Below, piece by piece: positions 44,551-56,700 of a stretch of DNA of 64,000 nucleotides. Below the pieces are notes generated by a model. That model worked only from the letters and a program-made list of their open reading frames with translations, was not told where the DNA came from and made no database searches. The stretch lies in contig NC_057801.1 in the NCBI RefSeq assembly GCF_018294505.1, positions 430,184,619-430,248,618 on the forward strand, written 5' to 3'. A program made the position numbers and the translations under genes. This stretch comes from Triticum aestivum. Taxonomy: Eukaryota > Streptophyta > Magnoliopsida > Poales > Poaceae. How positions within the stretch are numbered: position 1 is the stretch's first letter; the number at the start of each line of letters is the position of its first letter.

Positions 44551-46245
44551 CTAAGTCCAACACTGTTTTCGGCAGGCACAATCAAATGGATCAGTCAAGT
44601 CCATAGAATGAACATCCTGGGTCTTAAAATTTAATGGATTATGATCACAAGGTGTTGTAAATAGAAGCCCGACACATTCAAAATCTTTTTTGTCCACCTG
44701 AAACTCCTTTTTTTGCTCTTCGACATACCCATCCGTGAAAACCATGTTGTTGATAAACTTAAGCCCGATGGACAATAGTAACCTCACATTTAGCAGGAAG
44801 AATGTGATAAATCTAGTGTTTGAATGGTTGGCTACATATTGTTCCAGCGTTATTGTCTTCAACCGAATGTCATGAGAAGTGAGAAAATCCCGGTGCTTAC
44901 GAATCCACCGATTGGTTATAAATTTCTTACCCCGTCCTATTGCCTAAATAGACATGAAGATTGAAAATAGTTAAGGTATAAAAAAAGAGTGTCGAAAGAG
45001 CAATAGTTGAACGGTTAATTCTAATACACTATATGCGGGCTTCCAGTGTGCGTGAAATTATCTACTTTATATACAACTTCTCTAGACATGGAAAGCACTG
45101 CAGCAAGCCAATAATCTTGTTCAGATCAAAACTATTCATTTGGATATATAAGATCTTGACAGAATCCAACACCATTGATAGGCTATCCATGGAGAAACTC
45201 TTCATTGAGCATAGAACATAATGTTAGTACAAAATGTGTACTCCAAGATGATATATAACTTATGCACAGAAATTTAAAATGCAGCTTATGGTTACAAGTG
45301 TAGATGATAATATGCAGTACCTGAAGAACTGTGGAGCCAAACACCATCTTGAAATGAGCACGAAGGTCATGTATTACACCCAAGGTCTCCAGTTTAGGTG
45401 CAGAGACGATGGCTATTTGCGACGGTGAATAACTAGAATCAAGGATCAACCTTTGAAGTGAAGGGGCATCTTGGATGATGAGCTCCCTTCTGTCAAAAGA
45501 AATTCCAATTCTTACAAGGTTAGGTGATTTTATTTGGAGATAACCGATTCTAACTGTGAAAACAAGCACCAAGCACACCAAGGCAGGGCAACTTGAGTGG
45601 ATGATGTTGTGCAATGAGGCCTCTGATATATGAATCCACACAAGTGAAAGGTTTTTGAGAAATGGGAGTCGAAGGTTTAGTACCAGATTGTCTGGTAGGT
45701 AGCACAGCGCAAAGGTGGCGGTGTGGAGAGAGGAGGAAAACCACGAGATGGGCATTGGTGCGGAGGGCACAAGTACATGGCATTCGATATCTGGTAGGTG
45801 ATTTCCTAGGGAATAGTAGAACTCAAGCAGCTGTAGTTCTATAAATTCAGGGGATTTCAGCCAAGCATCCACCATGCAGGGCATGGTATACTTGCTCGGG
45901 TAGCATGACGGGATGCAGAGGCTTTGAACAGAGCCCTGGTGGGAGGAGATGATGGATCTAGGTGACGACGGTCGAGATTAAGGGCCACGGTGCGCCATAG
46001 AGAGCGCCACCGAATTGAGAGGACTTGGGTACGCCAGCAATCCTTGGTGGGGAGAAGCGATATGATCTCCCCAAGGATGGTGTCCGGGAGATCGGTGATG
46101 CGGTCCACCCGAGATTCTACGAGTCCCTTGGATCCAGTGGGGGCGGGCTCGCCACTTCTCCCCACGCTACCAATGCGGGATCTACATTAGGCGTCGCCGC
46201 TGGCGGGAGCCTCATCTTCTTGGCACTGGGGTCAGCCAAATCCAT
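44551..46245 (-). pseudogene. F-box/FBD-type gene, broken
   Basis: The likely start is ATG at 46245 (MDLADPSAKKMRLPPAAT). The F-box follows ([20 protein letters not shown], then [13 protein letters not shown]), a leucine-rich middle (LRLPFLKNLSLVWIHISEAS, APSLQRLILDSSYS) and a C-terminal FBD-like part (IRLKTITLEQYVANHSNTRF, ending CACRKQCWT). F-box proteins are substrate adaptors of SCF ubiquitin ligases. Apparent exons are 46245-45321, 45199-45065 and 44943-44551. Two frameshifts in exon 1 (near 46130 and 45970) and no in-phase donor after exon 2 (TAG at 45062-45064) indicate a pseudogene. Such genes occur in large, rapidly changing families in grasses. Confidence 0.75.
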
Positions 46246-46299
46246 TTTCCTCGAGGGCGTCGCGTCGAGCTCACGGTTTTGAGCAGAGTAATGAATGAC

Positions 46300-46400
46300 G
46301 AGTCTAGTTGTAGTGTGAGTGAAGAAGAAGGGGAGCTGGGGGTTTTCTGTAGTAGTGAGGAAGAAGGGGAGCTGGGTTTTTCTATAGGAGTGAGGTGAGG
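46300..46400 (+). repeat. Short tandem duplication in the F-box upstream region
   Basis: A unit of about 48 bp containing GAAGAAGGGGAGCTGGG and TTTTTCT/TTTTCTGTAG is repeated about twice, just upstream of the F-box start. Confidence 0.6.
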
Positions 46401-46584
46401 AATTTGGGGTACGAGTGGAGCGAGCTGACATGAGGTGGGTGGGAGTGAGGAGGAAGAAGAGCAACCAAGTTTTTTGGGGGGCGGTGTGCTGGGTAGCGCC
46501 TCTCAGTAAGTAAATATATGGGCTTTTGAATTGATTTATTATTTACTAGGGTGGATGGGCTGTTTTGTCTAGGGCTTAGAGAAA

Positions 46585-46662
46585 CAATTACTACTAGTAT
46601 AGTGGAGACACTCTATAGCTACCAAGAAGAACAATTACTACTAGTATAGTGGATACACTACC
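46585..46662 (+). repeat. Direct duplication of ACAATTACTACTAGTATAGTGG
   Basis: Two copies of AATTACTACTAGTATAGTGG start at about 46587 and 46631, 44 bp apart, in the spacer between the two divergent genes. Confidence 0.6.
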
Positions 46663-46869
46663 ACTTCTGGCTTCTCCGAGGTCATCGAAACGCCTCCCTC
46701 TAATGAATGCCGTTTTACTTTTGTTCACCCACATGGGGCCATGCAGCGCGCGGGCCCAAATGCCATCCACGAAATTAGAAGGAAATATGTAGGCGGAGAG
46801 TCACCCCGGTCATAGCGTGGCAGTAACAAGCCGTCGTATCACAAAACCTCACCTCCCCGCAGTCTAAGT

Positions 46870-47961
46870 TTGACGGACGAAGCAACCATCATTTCACTCT
46901 TCGCTGAATCCCCTTCTCCCTCACCTCTTCAGGAAAGCCAACACTCGCATCTGCCATTGTTCTTCTCTCCCAACAAAGGGAAGGTAAGTGGATCCGTGAT
47001 GTTGGTATGTTTTTGTTTAGAAAAAAAGAACTTTTGCAAAGCAGTAACCGATCCTCACTCTCTTTTTTGTTTCATTGTCATTGCGATTGTGTTTTCCTTT
47101 CAATGGTCTCCTAGTATTCGTCAGTTTCATGATGGACCAGGGAGAACCAGGCAAAGATCTACCGATGTTGGAGAAGACGCGGGAGGCTGATCCCCACGAG
47201 ATGGGGAGCTTCAAGAAGATGGAGGCAGCCACCGAACCGACCCCTCACACGCTCTGGCAACTACTGAGATGGTCAACGCCCTGTTTGAGGTTACAACCCC
47301 TTTGGTCCTGCAGGAGCAGTTTTCCCCCTTCGAGGATGTGTCCCCCTCCCCCCGCTTAGCTGCCCAAGGTGATTTTCTTCTTTGCCGGTCTCAATTGTGT
47401 CTTTTCATCTAAGTATGTGGTGATAAATAATGCAAAATTTTATTAGCTTCCATGCCATGCTACCTTCCCTATCATGCATACTTTTGACTCTACATAGTGG
47501 TTTAAATAACTTGTGTTTCTTATATTGGAAAGTAATTCAGAATTTGTTTCTACTTCAAGTACATCCCTGATGCAGACAAGGATTGTGTGGTTGTACATGT
47601 CACTCGCTATGAGGCGGATGACCTGAATATATGCACTGGGAAAATAGAGTTCTTAGGCTGTTGGATCCTGGAAGCCATTTGCACTTTTACCAATGTCGAG
47701 ATGTATTCCAGCCTCACTGTTGTCAGGCATGTTCTCCAGGGTGTACTGAAGCACAAGAAGTTCAAAGCTACCCCTTCATTTGTGAGGCATACTGTTCTTG
47801 TCAAGCTTACACAGGAAGATGATGTGGCATGCCTCCACAAACAAGTTTGTGAGTGGCAAGGCCACAAGGTTATCTTCAGGAAGGTTCACAGGATTGAGCT
47901 GCTGCCAGATGTCCTCGATGATGTTCATGGCAAGGTCTGTCTTGTATCCATCCCAAATTAG
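46870..47961 (+). pseudogene. Unrecognised multi-exon gene, possibly frameshifted
   Basis: A possible 5' exon ends at GGGAAG|GTAAGT (46982). After an intron an ATG at 47132 gives MDQGEPGKDLPMLEKTREAD. A second frame over 47265-47368 reads EMVNALFEVTTPLVLQEQFS and ends at a donor after GCCCAAG. Exon 47576-47961 begins after GATGCAG and encodes DKDCVVVHVTRYEADDLNIC, KIEFLGCWILEAICTFTNVE, ending KVCLVSIPN. Joining 47368 to 47576 keeps the frame (G|AC), but the ATG frame and the EMVNAL frame differ by one step near 47260. So the gene is shifted or the model is incomplete. I do not recognise the domain. It lies head-to-head with the F-box pseudogene, starts about 0.6 kb apart. Confidence 0.4.
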
Positions 47962-49577
47962 ATCGAGGCATGAAATAGTTGCCCCATCTAGTGTTTAATA
48001 GTAGTTTGGATTGTGTCTAATTATCGAAACCTTGCCTATTATCAAGACCTCTGGGGATAGTACTCTATTTGAATCCGTGTATGGGAACTGCTGCTGCTTT
48101 TGTGTGCCCGTGAATCATGTGAGAACCATCCTAATTGTTGCTGAAACAGGTGCGTCCTCACTAGTTTTTTCATGAATATGGCATCGTAAGACATAAGTTG
48201 TCACGGTTTATCATACGAGCAGTGTGTGCTTGATGAAATAGAGTACTCGTTTGAGAACTACACACCAACGTATACATAGGGTACGTAAGGCTAGTTAAGT
48301 ACTTGTAACATTGTTGGTGCTACCCCACTTGTAAGCAGTTGTGCAAAACATGACACATTGGCTCAGCTCGCTTCAACACTAGAAAAGTCGGCTATCGACC
48401 AGCTAAGAATCAATAATCTGATTTCTGACATATAAGCAACTACATATCTTGTTACAGTGGTTCATGTAGTTAACTGAGGCTATAATGTAAATTCCGAACG
48501 TTCACACGCTAGTCCAGCTTTCAGGTGGAACATTCACATTAAACTCGGCTTCATAAAATACTTGAAAAGCATAAGTTAAGAAATTTTATACATCTCAATG
48601 ATTCATAGAACAAACAAACATATACTAGTTCACAACAAAAGACAAAGTTGTGAGAAGGTTTACAAATCAGGAAAAATCAAGCAAGGTTTCCCTAGGCAGG
48701 CTTTAATTTCCTGGAGTTCACTCTGGATTTTCTTGTTGCCACCATCTAGGGTTAGGTTCTCTCATTCCAGAATAACCAATTATAATTGTGTTCTCAGTTG
48801 GAATGCTGAACTAAACCATGTAGTGTACTGACCATCTGAACTTCTTGTGCGGTTCCACTAAATTTAAGCACCGCTATTTGCAGAAATAAGCAGACCACAA
48901 TGCCTCTTGTCCACGCACCTGTCCCAAAAACCTTCATGCAGCCGTGACAACTAGTCGTTAGTCCATGGATGAACTGGGAGAAAGTGCATTCCTGACTAGG
49001 ATGCCGTTGTTTTCTCTCGTCCCTGCACTGCAATCAGGAAGTGAAACATACGAATCAGCTTCTTTTAGATTGTGTTGGTCATTCTACCTATTTAGTACCA
49101 ATGTAGGAATACCTAGATGACCGGTGGTTAGAGGAAGACAGCTAGGAATAGCCATCTCATTTTGTGCAGCTCTACTAAAACTGAGGTGTAACTTTTGATT
49201 GCGCAGATAGAAACGATATGGAGACAGACATCCCTGTTTGCGCAAATATGAAATACGATTATTTAAACAGTGACAGTTATTTGTAGTAGCATATGATTAA
49301 CAACAGCATCTATTGTGTTATAATTGGCACTACATTGTCAGTATGAAAGTTCCTTTAAGTAAGTAGCATCACATCACATCAACACCGCCACTAGATTAAC
49401 ATGCAGAACAATACCATTAGTATTACTGTCATGAGAGTAGCACATGGTCAGTAAATGTGCAATCAAATTTATGCAGTTCCATTGGGATGAAGCAATGTTA
49501 GCGGTGTGAGATTTAAGTGTAACAGCAAAAACACAATTCATGGGAAATAAAGCAAGACAGAAGCACTTCATAAAATG
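47962..49577. other. Non-coding stretch
   Basis: Downstream of the unrecognised gene. Short ORFs only, no TE ends recognised. Base composition resembles low-copy intergenic DNA. Confidence 0.4.
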
Positions 49578-49710
49578 GTGGTGGCATTGCTTCAATTTAT
49601 CGATGGTACTAGACCATTACTTAATAGTGACATTAGGTGGCATTGCTTCAATTTATCGTCGACACTAGACCATTACTTAATAGTGACATTAAGTGGCATT
49701 GCTTAATGCT
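49578..49710 (+). repeat. Tandem duplication, ~60-bp unit
   Basis: GGTGGCATTGCTTCAATTTA starts near 49577 and again near 49636; each is followed by ACTAGACCATTACTTAATAG and GTGACATTA, then a partial third start AGTGGCATTGCTT. Unit about 60 bp. Confidence 0.75.
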
Positions 49711-50618
49711 TCATGTGATTTTACATTAACGGTAGCAATATGGGTGTAGGGACAACAGGGGCATAAAGTGGTGAGGCAGATGTGGTTGCCGAGAGTGGCA
49801 AATACTTAGGCAGCATGTCTGCATTTGTCCCATTTTTATCTCCTCGGCGACATTTTCCTATGCGAGCACAGGAAATCTAGACCTGCTCATTCTCATTTGC
49901 GTTGTCCCCAACACCCCTTACATTTCTTTCCTTTTTCGACCAAGAGACAGGTCCACTTCCCCCACCCTTCGCCATCCACCACACTTTCTTCGCCTTTTCA
50001 GCCAAGAGACCGGTTGGGTAGCCAGTATCTACTACTTTCCCCCTTTCCTCTTAGAACCAAGTCCTAGATTCATGCTACAACTTTCCCACTTTCTTCCCTG
50101 TTTGAACCAACTCTTAGATTCGACTATATGAACTAGCTTTACCTCTAACAATAGTAGAAGTCTAGGTGGATTCAGAACAACCGAGGGAAGTATAAAAAGA
50201 TCCACACGCAGCCACGTGGGGAGCTAGGGCAGTAGATCAAGGCAAGTTTCAAAGGAATATACACCTGAGGGTCGTCAGCATGTGGCAAAGACGGAGTCGG
50301 GAGGCCACATGTTGGCCACAATACCGTAGGGAGGAAGAAGGGGTCAGAGGCCGTCCCAAGCCAGTGCTGTCTCAGAGAGAACAACAAGGCCGCCGATCAG
50401 CACGCGTGGGTAGCTGTTAGTCTCCTCCCTCGCCGCTGACGAGCGCATGAGCGATGCACCTACACCCCTGCCCCGGTCGAGGTGGTTCGGTCGGATTTGT
50501 GACCAGCCATGAGCAGAGAGAGAGAGAGTGTGTGGCCACCTATTTCTTGCTTAGACCTGGAGAGCATGAGAGAGTGAAAGAGAGGAACCCTAGTAAAGCA
50601 AGTGCTGAGGCTCCTGCT
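49711..50618. other. Non-coding stretch with pyrimidine-rich segment
   Basis: Contains repeated CTTAGATTC/AACCAA words around 50055-50120 and a GAGAGAGAGAGAGAG run near 50515. No gene or TE identified. Confidence 0.35.

Positions 50619-50694
<76 letters not shown>
50619..50694 (+). repeat. Compound microsatellite (CA)n(TA)n
   Basis: A TATATA lead, about 15 CA units (from 50626) and about 19 TA units up to 50694. It is long enough to be polymorphic. An ORF reading through it is an artefact. Confidence 0.97.
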
Positions 50695-50697
<3 letters not shown>

Positions 50698-51421
50698 GAG
50701 TGATTTTGTTGTACCAGCCGTTATTAAATTGAATATGTATGAACCACTATTTCATTTAAAGTTCAAGTAAAAATAAAACTCGATCAATAATGTGCCACCG
50801 CATCCAGGATGCATAATACTATATCATTCACGTGCGATCCCTGACCCTCCATCAAGTTGAAAACTAGACTAGTCAAAATATCAATTGGGATGCCTCTTTG
50901 TAAGCAAATGTGCTCCTAGCTTCGAAAAATGCGCTCCTATGTGTACCCGCGAGTGGGTATGAGAGAACTAGTGTGTGCGTGCATCACTTCTCTTCGTGAG
51001 AGTACGATATACTACGCCCAAAGAACGTTTGCCACAAGAGTAATAGTATAAGTGTGTGATGTGTGAGTTAAAATAAAAGGTGCGTGATGTCTTTTATTTT
51101 TTAGAAGGTCTGAGGGTAGGGTGTGAAGAACACATATGTGTGTGACGTCTACCTACAGATAGACGGTGGGTGCAAGAGGACTCAGGAGAGTCGTGACTCG
51201 TGAGGGTGCGTGTGTGCGTGAGAGAGAGGAGGCACGTATTAATGCAATGCATGTGTCCGTAAATCATATCTAACAAAGGTTCGCCAAAAGCCGTTTCCTG
51301 AGGAACACCGTAAGAACCATTAGATCGGCATCCGACAGTGTCAGTTTTGCCATGTCATTTAACAGAACAACCACTCCTCCGACACACAAATCTTCCACGT
51401 GAGGGTTAGCAGCTGCCGTAT
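50695..51421. other. Non-coding stretch
   Basis: Many GTGTG-rich words (50970-51220) but no defined tandem array. No gene or TE end recognised. Confidence 0.35.
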
Positions 51422-51600
51422 GCTCCTTCCCCTGTTCCAAAATGTAGTGCATATAGCTTTATTGAAAATTCCAACATCGCAAACTTTTACTGAGTTTTCG
51501 TATACCAAAATGCACATATGGAATACCCAGTATATATATCATTTCATTCATCTTCGAGAGGTAACTATAAAGATGGGGGAGGAGTGTACAAAGAAAGACC
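51422..51600 (+). mobile_element. Stowaway-like MITE fragment
   Basis: GCTCCTTCCCCTGTTCCAAA followed by ATGTAGTGCATATAG and TTCCAACATCGCAAACTTTT resembles the 5' part of a Triticeae Stowaway element (CTCCCTCTGTTCC... type). The matching right terminus is not found, so it is truncated. The right limit is uncertain. Confidence 0.5.
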
Positions 51601-51659
51601 GTCGTATCACCTACAGCAATTTCAACCATACTTTGGTGCGGAGGAATATCATAGGAACT

Positions 51660-52030
51660 CTATATGCTATGATTTTTATAGGATTTTTTCCTTTAGAGCC
51701 AATTGGTTCATAGGAATTGATTCATATACTCCACATTTCAAAGGGAAATAAACATGATATCATTTTTATAGCTTTAGAGCTACTTGGTTCATATGAATGG
51801 ATTCCTATACTCGCACAATTTCAAAGGAAAATAAACATTAGCGTATATTCAATAGAAAAGTTCCTATGATGTGAACCAAATGACATCTCTTCTCTAATCC
51901 CTCCTCATAGGAATTGGGATACATGTCATGTCTAGATTCAATAGAAAAGTTCCTATGATGTGAACCAAATGACATCTCTTTTCCAATCCCTACTCATAGG
52001 AATTGAGAGACATGCCATCTCTTTCCCTAC
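51660..52030 (+). mobile_element. Foldback/MITE-like repeat with duplicated arms
   Basis: The left half holds two copies of a ~90-bp unit (51671 and 51761) containing TTGGTTCATAGGAAT-like and TTTCAAAGG-AAATAAACAT words. The right half holds two copies of an 89-bp unit (51847 and 51936) containing TTCCTATGATGTGAACCAAA. Parts of the right unit are inverse complements of the left unit (TTGGTTCATAGGAA versus TTCCTATG..GAACCAA). No coding. Class is uncertain. Confidence 0.5.
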
Positions 52031-53125
52031 AATCTCCATGTATACATCTTCTATTCTTAAATAGCTAGTACAACCCACTAGTAGTTTTTTTCCTGGACAT
52101 GCAACTATGGCACAAGAACATGTCATGCATGCAAGTCATAAATCACATTGTTTTGTACTCTATGCATGCAAGCACCACATCATCAATTCGTGCATGTTAC
52201 TCATAAGTTATTTCTTGCATTAGATTTTGTATTGACAATGTACGTGCTGGTCATGTGCACACATATGTAGTTCACATTCACATTTTTGTTAGAAATGTCA
52301 TTCTTTTAACTGCAATTCATTTTTTATCTTTGTATTACATTTTCATTTTAAGCATACATTCACTTCCCATTAGTTATAGATGTTTTCTGAGGAACTTTTA
52401 ATATTTTGAGTAGCAAATTTCACACGGCCACGTGTACATAAAAATGTGGGGCCCATGCACTATTGCCTTTCGGTCGAACCTACGTCCACAATTTTTTGTA
52501 CTACGTGTATCTCCGCTGGTCCCCAAACCCAAAATGTTGCCTCATTCCCGTAAAACCAAGCGGCCCACCCATGTTAAGGCATCGACTTGAACTCAATCCT
52601 TCTCTAGTTTACTATGATGTGGCCCCACACGCCGTACTACTCCTACAAATCCTACCCGCCACACACATCATCGGTTTTCTTCAAGAGGACGAGGGAGAAG
52701 CGGATTTGTAGTGGAGGCTCCAACCCTAGGGTGCCCTAGGTAGCTGCTGCACGCATCATCGGTTTTCTCTTCTCTTTATGCTCTTGCGCCCTAGAGTGAA
52801 ATGATGGTTGCTTCGTCCGTCCAGCTTAATGCGGGAAAGGTGGGGATTTGTGATTTGACCCCTCATCGCTCATTTACTACTACTGCGGCGCTACGACCGG
52901 GGTGCCTCCAAGTCCAACCGCTGCTCCGAACTGTAATGTGGTGCATCACACGTGGAACAAGACGGTGGATGAGCCACATGTCGACCATAGGGGTCCTGTT
53001 AAGTGTGTCACCATTTTTCGTGTGTGGACTGACCCTGCTTGAGTTGCTACGCCAACACGACAGGAGCAACCCACCACTTGGTTTTTCTCCTTGGTGAATC
53101 CCGACTATATTGATCTAAAAATATA
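52031..53125. other. Non-coding stretch, possible gene 5' region
   Basis: The motif CATCATCGGTTTTCTTC / CATCATCGGTTTTCTCTTC occurs twice (about 52667 and 52756). A 98-codon ORF (52801-53097) has no recognised domain and is listed only as rejected. Nothing else is clear. Confidence 0.35.
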
Positions 53126-53666
53126 CTACTCCCTCCGTCTCAGTTTATAGGGCATGCACGTAGTTCTAGGTCACCCATTTGACTAACTAAATATGAGTTA
53201 CTATGTCACAAAAAGTATATCATTGGATTCTTAAGAGGATGTAGTTTGTAAAGATATATTGTTCATCACATACTCCCTCCTTCCCAGTTTATAGGCTTCT
53301 CTCAAAAATTTCGGTTTCCCGTTTTACCAGTCTCAATTTGATTGTTCCCCATCACATGCTTAGATTTCAAGGTGCATTAATTCATTGCATGCAAGGATTA
53401 TGAGAAAGTTGACCAATGCATGTACTTCATGCATGCATGCATGCATTGCAATTAATGCATTGGTAAACACAATTCTTTGAGGAAAACGAGCGCATTAATT
53501 GAGTGCTTTTACAAACCACAAAAATTATTCCACCACTAATCATCTACCTTGGTTGGTGAGATTTTTGAATTGAGCCCTATAAACCGGAAAGGAGGTAGTA
53601 TATAGCTAGTTAAATTCTCAACCTAGAATGACGTGCATGCCCTATAAACCGAGACGGAGGAAGTAG
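53126..53666 (+). mobile_element. Stowaway MITE (outer), interrupted by a second MITE
   Basis: The left end CTACTCCCTCCGTCTCAGTT and its inverse at the right end (ACCGAGACGGAGGAAGTAG) share TTTATAGGGCATGCACGT, giving terminal inverted repeats of over 40 bp. TA flanks both ends (53124-53125 and 53667-53668). Without the inner insertion it is about 215 bp. Mariner/Tc1-superfamily non-autonomous element; no coding. Confidence 0.88.
53273..53598 (+). mobile_element. Stowaway MITE (inner)
   Basis: The left end CTCCCTCCTTCCCAGTTTAT and the right end ATAAACCGGAAAGGAGGTAG are imperfect inverse repeats; TA target copies are at 53271-53272 and 53599-53600. 326 bp, with a run of CATG repeats near 53430. 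It sits inside the outer Stowaway, so it is younger. Confidence 0.85.
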
Positions 53667-53794
53667 TAAAAATGAGGTGATTTTACCAAGCGGTGGGCGG
53701 GGGGGCATGGCCTGTCATGCGGTCCCACATGTCATGATGTACAAAGGTGATGCACGTCCGTCTTGAGGCAGAACAATGGCAGAAGCAATACATG

Positions 53795-56700
53795 TGTAAC
53801 GCCCACGATGCGGCTATATCCCTCACGTGTTGAGGCATGACTTAGAGGCATAATCACATTGTAGGTTTTGTCGCAAGAAGGGTCATCCTCACACAATCCC
53901 ATGTAATGAACAAGAATGGGATAAAGAGAGTTGGCTTACAATCGCCACTTCACACAATACATAAATAGATTCATACATCATTCAAAATACACTCATAGAC
54001 CGACTACGGTCAAATCCAAATGAAAACAAGATAACCCCGATCGTCCCGACTGGGCTCCACTACTAATCATCTAGAAATGAAACGTAGTAACGATCAAGAT
54101 CCTCATCAAACTCCCACTTGAGCTCGGGTGCGCCACTTGCACTAGTATCCTCGGCACCTGCATCTGTTTTGGTAGAATCTGTGAGTCACGGGGACTCAGC
54201 AATCTCACACCCACGAGATCAAGACTATATAAGCTTGTAGGTAGGAAAGGGGTAATATGGTGGAGCCGCACCAAGCACTAAGCATATATGGTGGCTAACA
54301 TACGCAGGTGAGAGCGAGAAGAAAAGCAACGCATCGGTCGAGAAGCTAGAAGTGATCAAGAAGTGATCCTGAAACTACTTACATTCATACATAACCCAAC
54401 TGTGTTCTCTTCTCGGACTCCGCCAAAAAGAGACCATCACGGCTACACACATGCTTGATGCATTTTAATTAAGTCAAGTGTCAAGTTCTCTACAACCGGA
54501 CATTAACAAATTCCCATCTGCCTCATAACCGCGGGCATGGCTTTCAAAAGATAATACCCTGCAGGGGTGTCCCAACTTAGCCCATCACAAGCTCTCACGG
54601 TCAATGAAGGATATACCTTCTCCCAGGAAGACCCGATCAGTCTCGGAATCCCGGTTTGCAAGACATTTCGACAATGGTAAAACAAGACCAGCAAAGCCAC
54701 CCGATGTGCCGACAAATCCCGATAGGAGCTGCACATATCTCGTTCTCAGGGCACACCGGATAAGCAAGCTACGAGTAAAACCAGCCTCGAGTTTCCCGAG
54801 GTGGCCCCGCAGGCTGCTCAGTTTGGACCAACACTCGAAGGAGCACTGGCCCGGGGGGGTTAAATAAAGATGACCCTCGGGCTCGCGAAAACCCAAGGGA
54901 AAAAGGCTTAGGTGGCAAATGGTAAAACCAAGGTTGGGCCTTGCTGGAGGAGTTTTATTCAAAGCGAACTGTCAAGGGGGTCCCATAAATCACCCAACCG
55001 CGTAAGGAACGCAAAATCAAGGAACATAACACCGGTATGATGGAAACTAGGGCGGCAAGAGTGGAACAAGACACCAGGCATAAGGCCGAGCCTTCCACCC
55101 TTTACCAAGTATATAGGTGCATTAATTAAACAAGAGATATTGTGATATCCCAAAATATCCATGTTCCAACAAGGAACAAGCTTCATCTTCACCTGCAACT
55201 AGCAACGCTATAAGAGGGGCTGAGCAAAAGCGGTGACATAGCCAAACAACGGTTTGCTAGGACAGGATGGTTAGAGGCTTGACATGGCAATATGGGAGGC
55301 ATGATAAACAAGTGGTAGGTAGAGCTAACATAGCGATAGAGCGAGCAACTAGCAAAGCAAAGATAGAAGTGATATCGAGGGTATGGTCATCTTGCCTGCA
55401 AAGTTCTCAGAGTTGTCGAAAGCTTGATCCTCGTTAGCGTACTCAACAGGTTCCTCGTTCACGTACTCGTCTCCCGGCTCTACCCAAAGCAAGAACACAA
55501 GCAATGGAACCACAATAAATCACGGTGCAATGCACAAGCAACATGATGCAATACATGGCATGATATGCGAGATGTGATATGCAATGCTTATGCGTGCTCC
55601 GGAAGGAAAATGATGAACAAGGCATCAACTTGGCAAACCAAGTATGCCGCTGGAAATATGAGGTGATTTCAGTTGAAATCGATATAAAGATCACCAGAAT
55701 CGGAAGCACGGTTTGCAAATGGCAAGCAAAACAAGATTGACTCAATACTGCGATTAACAACATGATAGCTCTTAGAATACATCAAGAAACTATGCTACAA
55801 CACTCCAACATAATAACAAAGCACATGGCAGTGATTACAAGAGATGCTTGACAAAGATGAACACTGAGCTACGGCTAATTCACATACTAACAGGTTCAAG
55901 CAAGCATGGCAAAAGTGCAAAAGATATCAGCTTCACAGACTTGTGAAAATACTGAACATGGCAGAATCAGCATCAGGAAGCAATGTTTAGGGCAAGCAAA
56001 CATCATCCTACAGGAATATATCATAGAAACTTAAGGCATGGCATGATACTACTAATGCATAGAACAAAAGTCCCTTACTGACCATGAGCCAAAAAGGATC
56101 AGAAGATATGATGGCACCCATGTAAACATAGCAAGTTTCGTTAACAGATTCAGCAAACAGAGCATGGCATTAACAGCATTATGAAGGCATCTTTGCGAGC
56201 TCGATTCACTCACCACAAGTCATTGCATGACAAGATAAGCATAGCACCAGCAAGAAGACATGTTTATGAAACTAAACATGGCAAGAACAAGTTCATAGCA
56301 TGCAAGGATCAACTACAACAACCTTGGCAAAATTGAATAACATGTAAACAATCTGCCAGGAAACATTTTATAGCAAAAGTAGAGCAAGAAAATGACATGC
56401 TAGACTACTCCATAATTGCAAACAGGGGCATGGATGGATAGAGCATAACCATATGTTCAAAACATCCTTACTGAAGTATCTCAAAATATGCATGGATCTC
56501 TCTGTAGCATCAAGTTTACATGGCATCAAAATAACAGCAGAACAGGGACTGAAATCAGCAACATCACGAAGCCTAGTTTGCATGCTTGTGCTAGTCACCA
56601 CATTGATCACAAAAATACATGGCAAGCACTTCTGTAAAGGTGGCATGGCATAGTACAAAACACATGTAGAGCTCATGCCCATAAGATGCACACAATAAAT

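Noticed and set aside
50454..50732. 92-codon ORF with a Thr-His and Ile-Tyr repeat tail
   Set aside because: It reads through the dinucleotide microsatellite.
52801..53097. 98-codon ORF downstream of a promoter-like stretch
   Set aside because: No recognised domain, no splice context and no second line of evidence.
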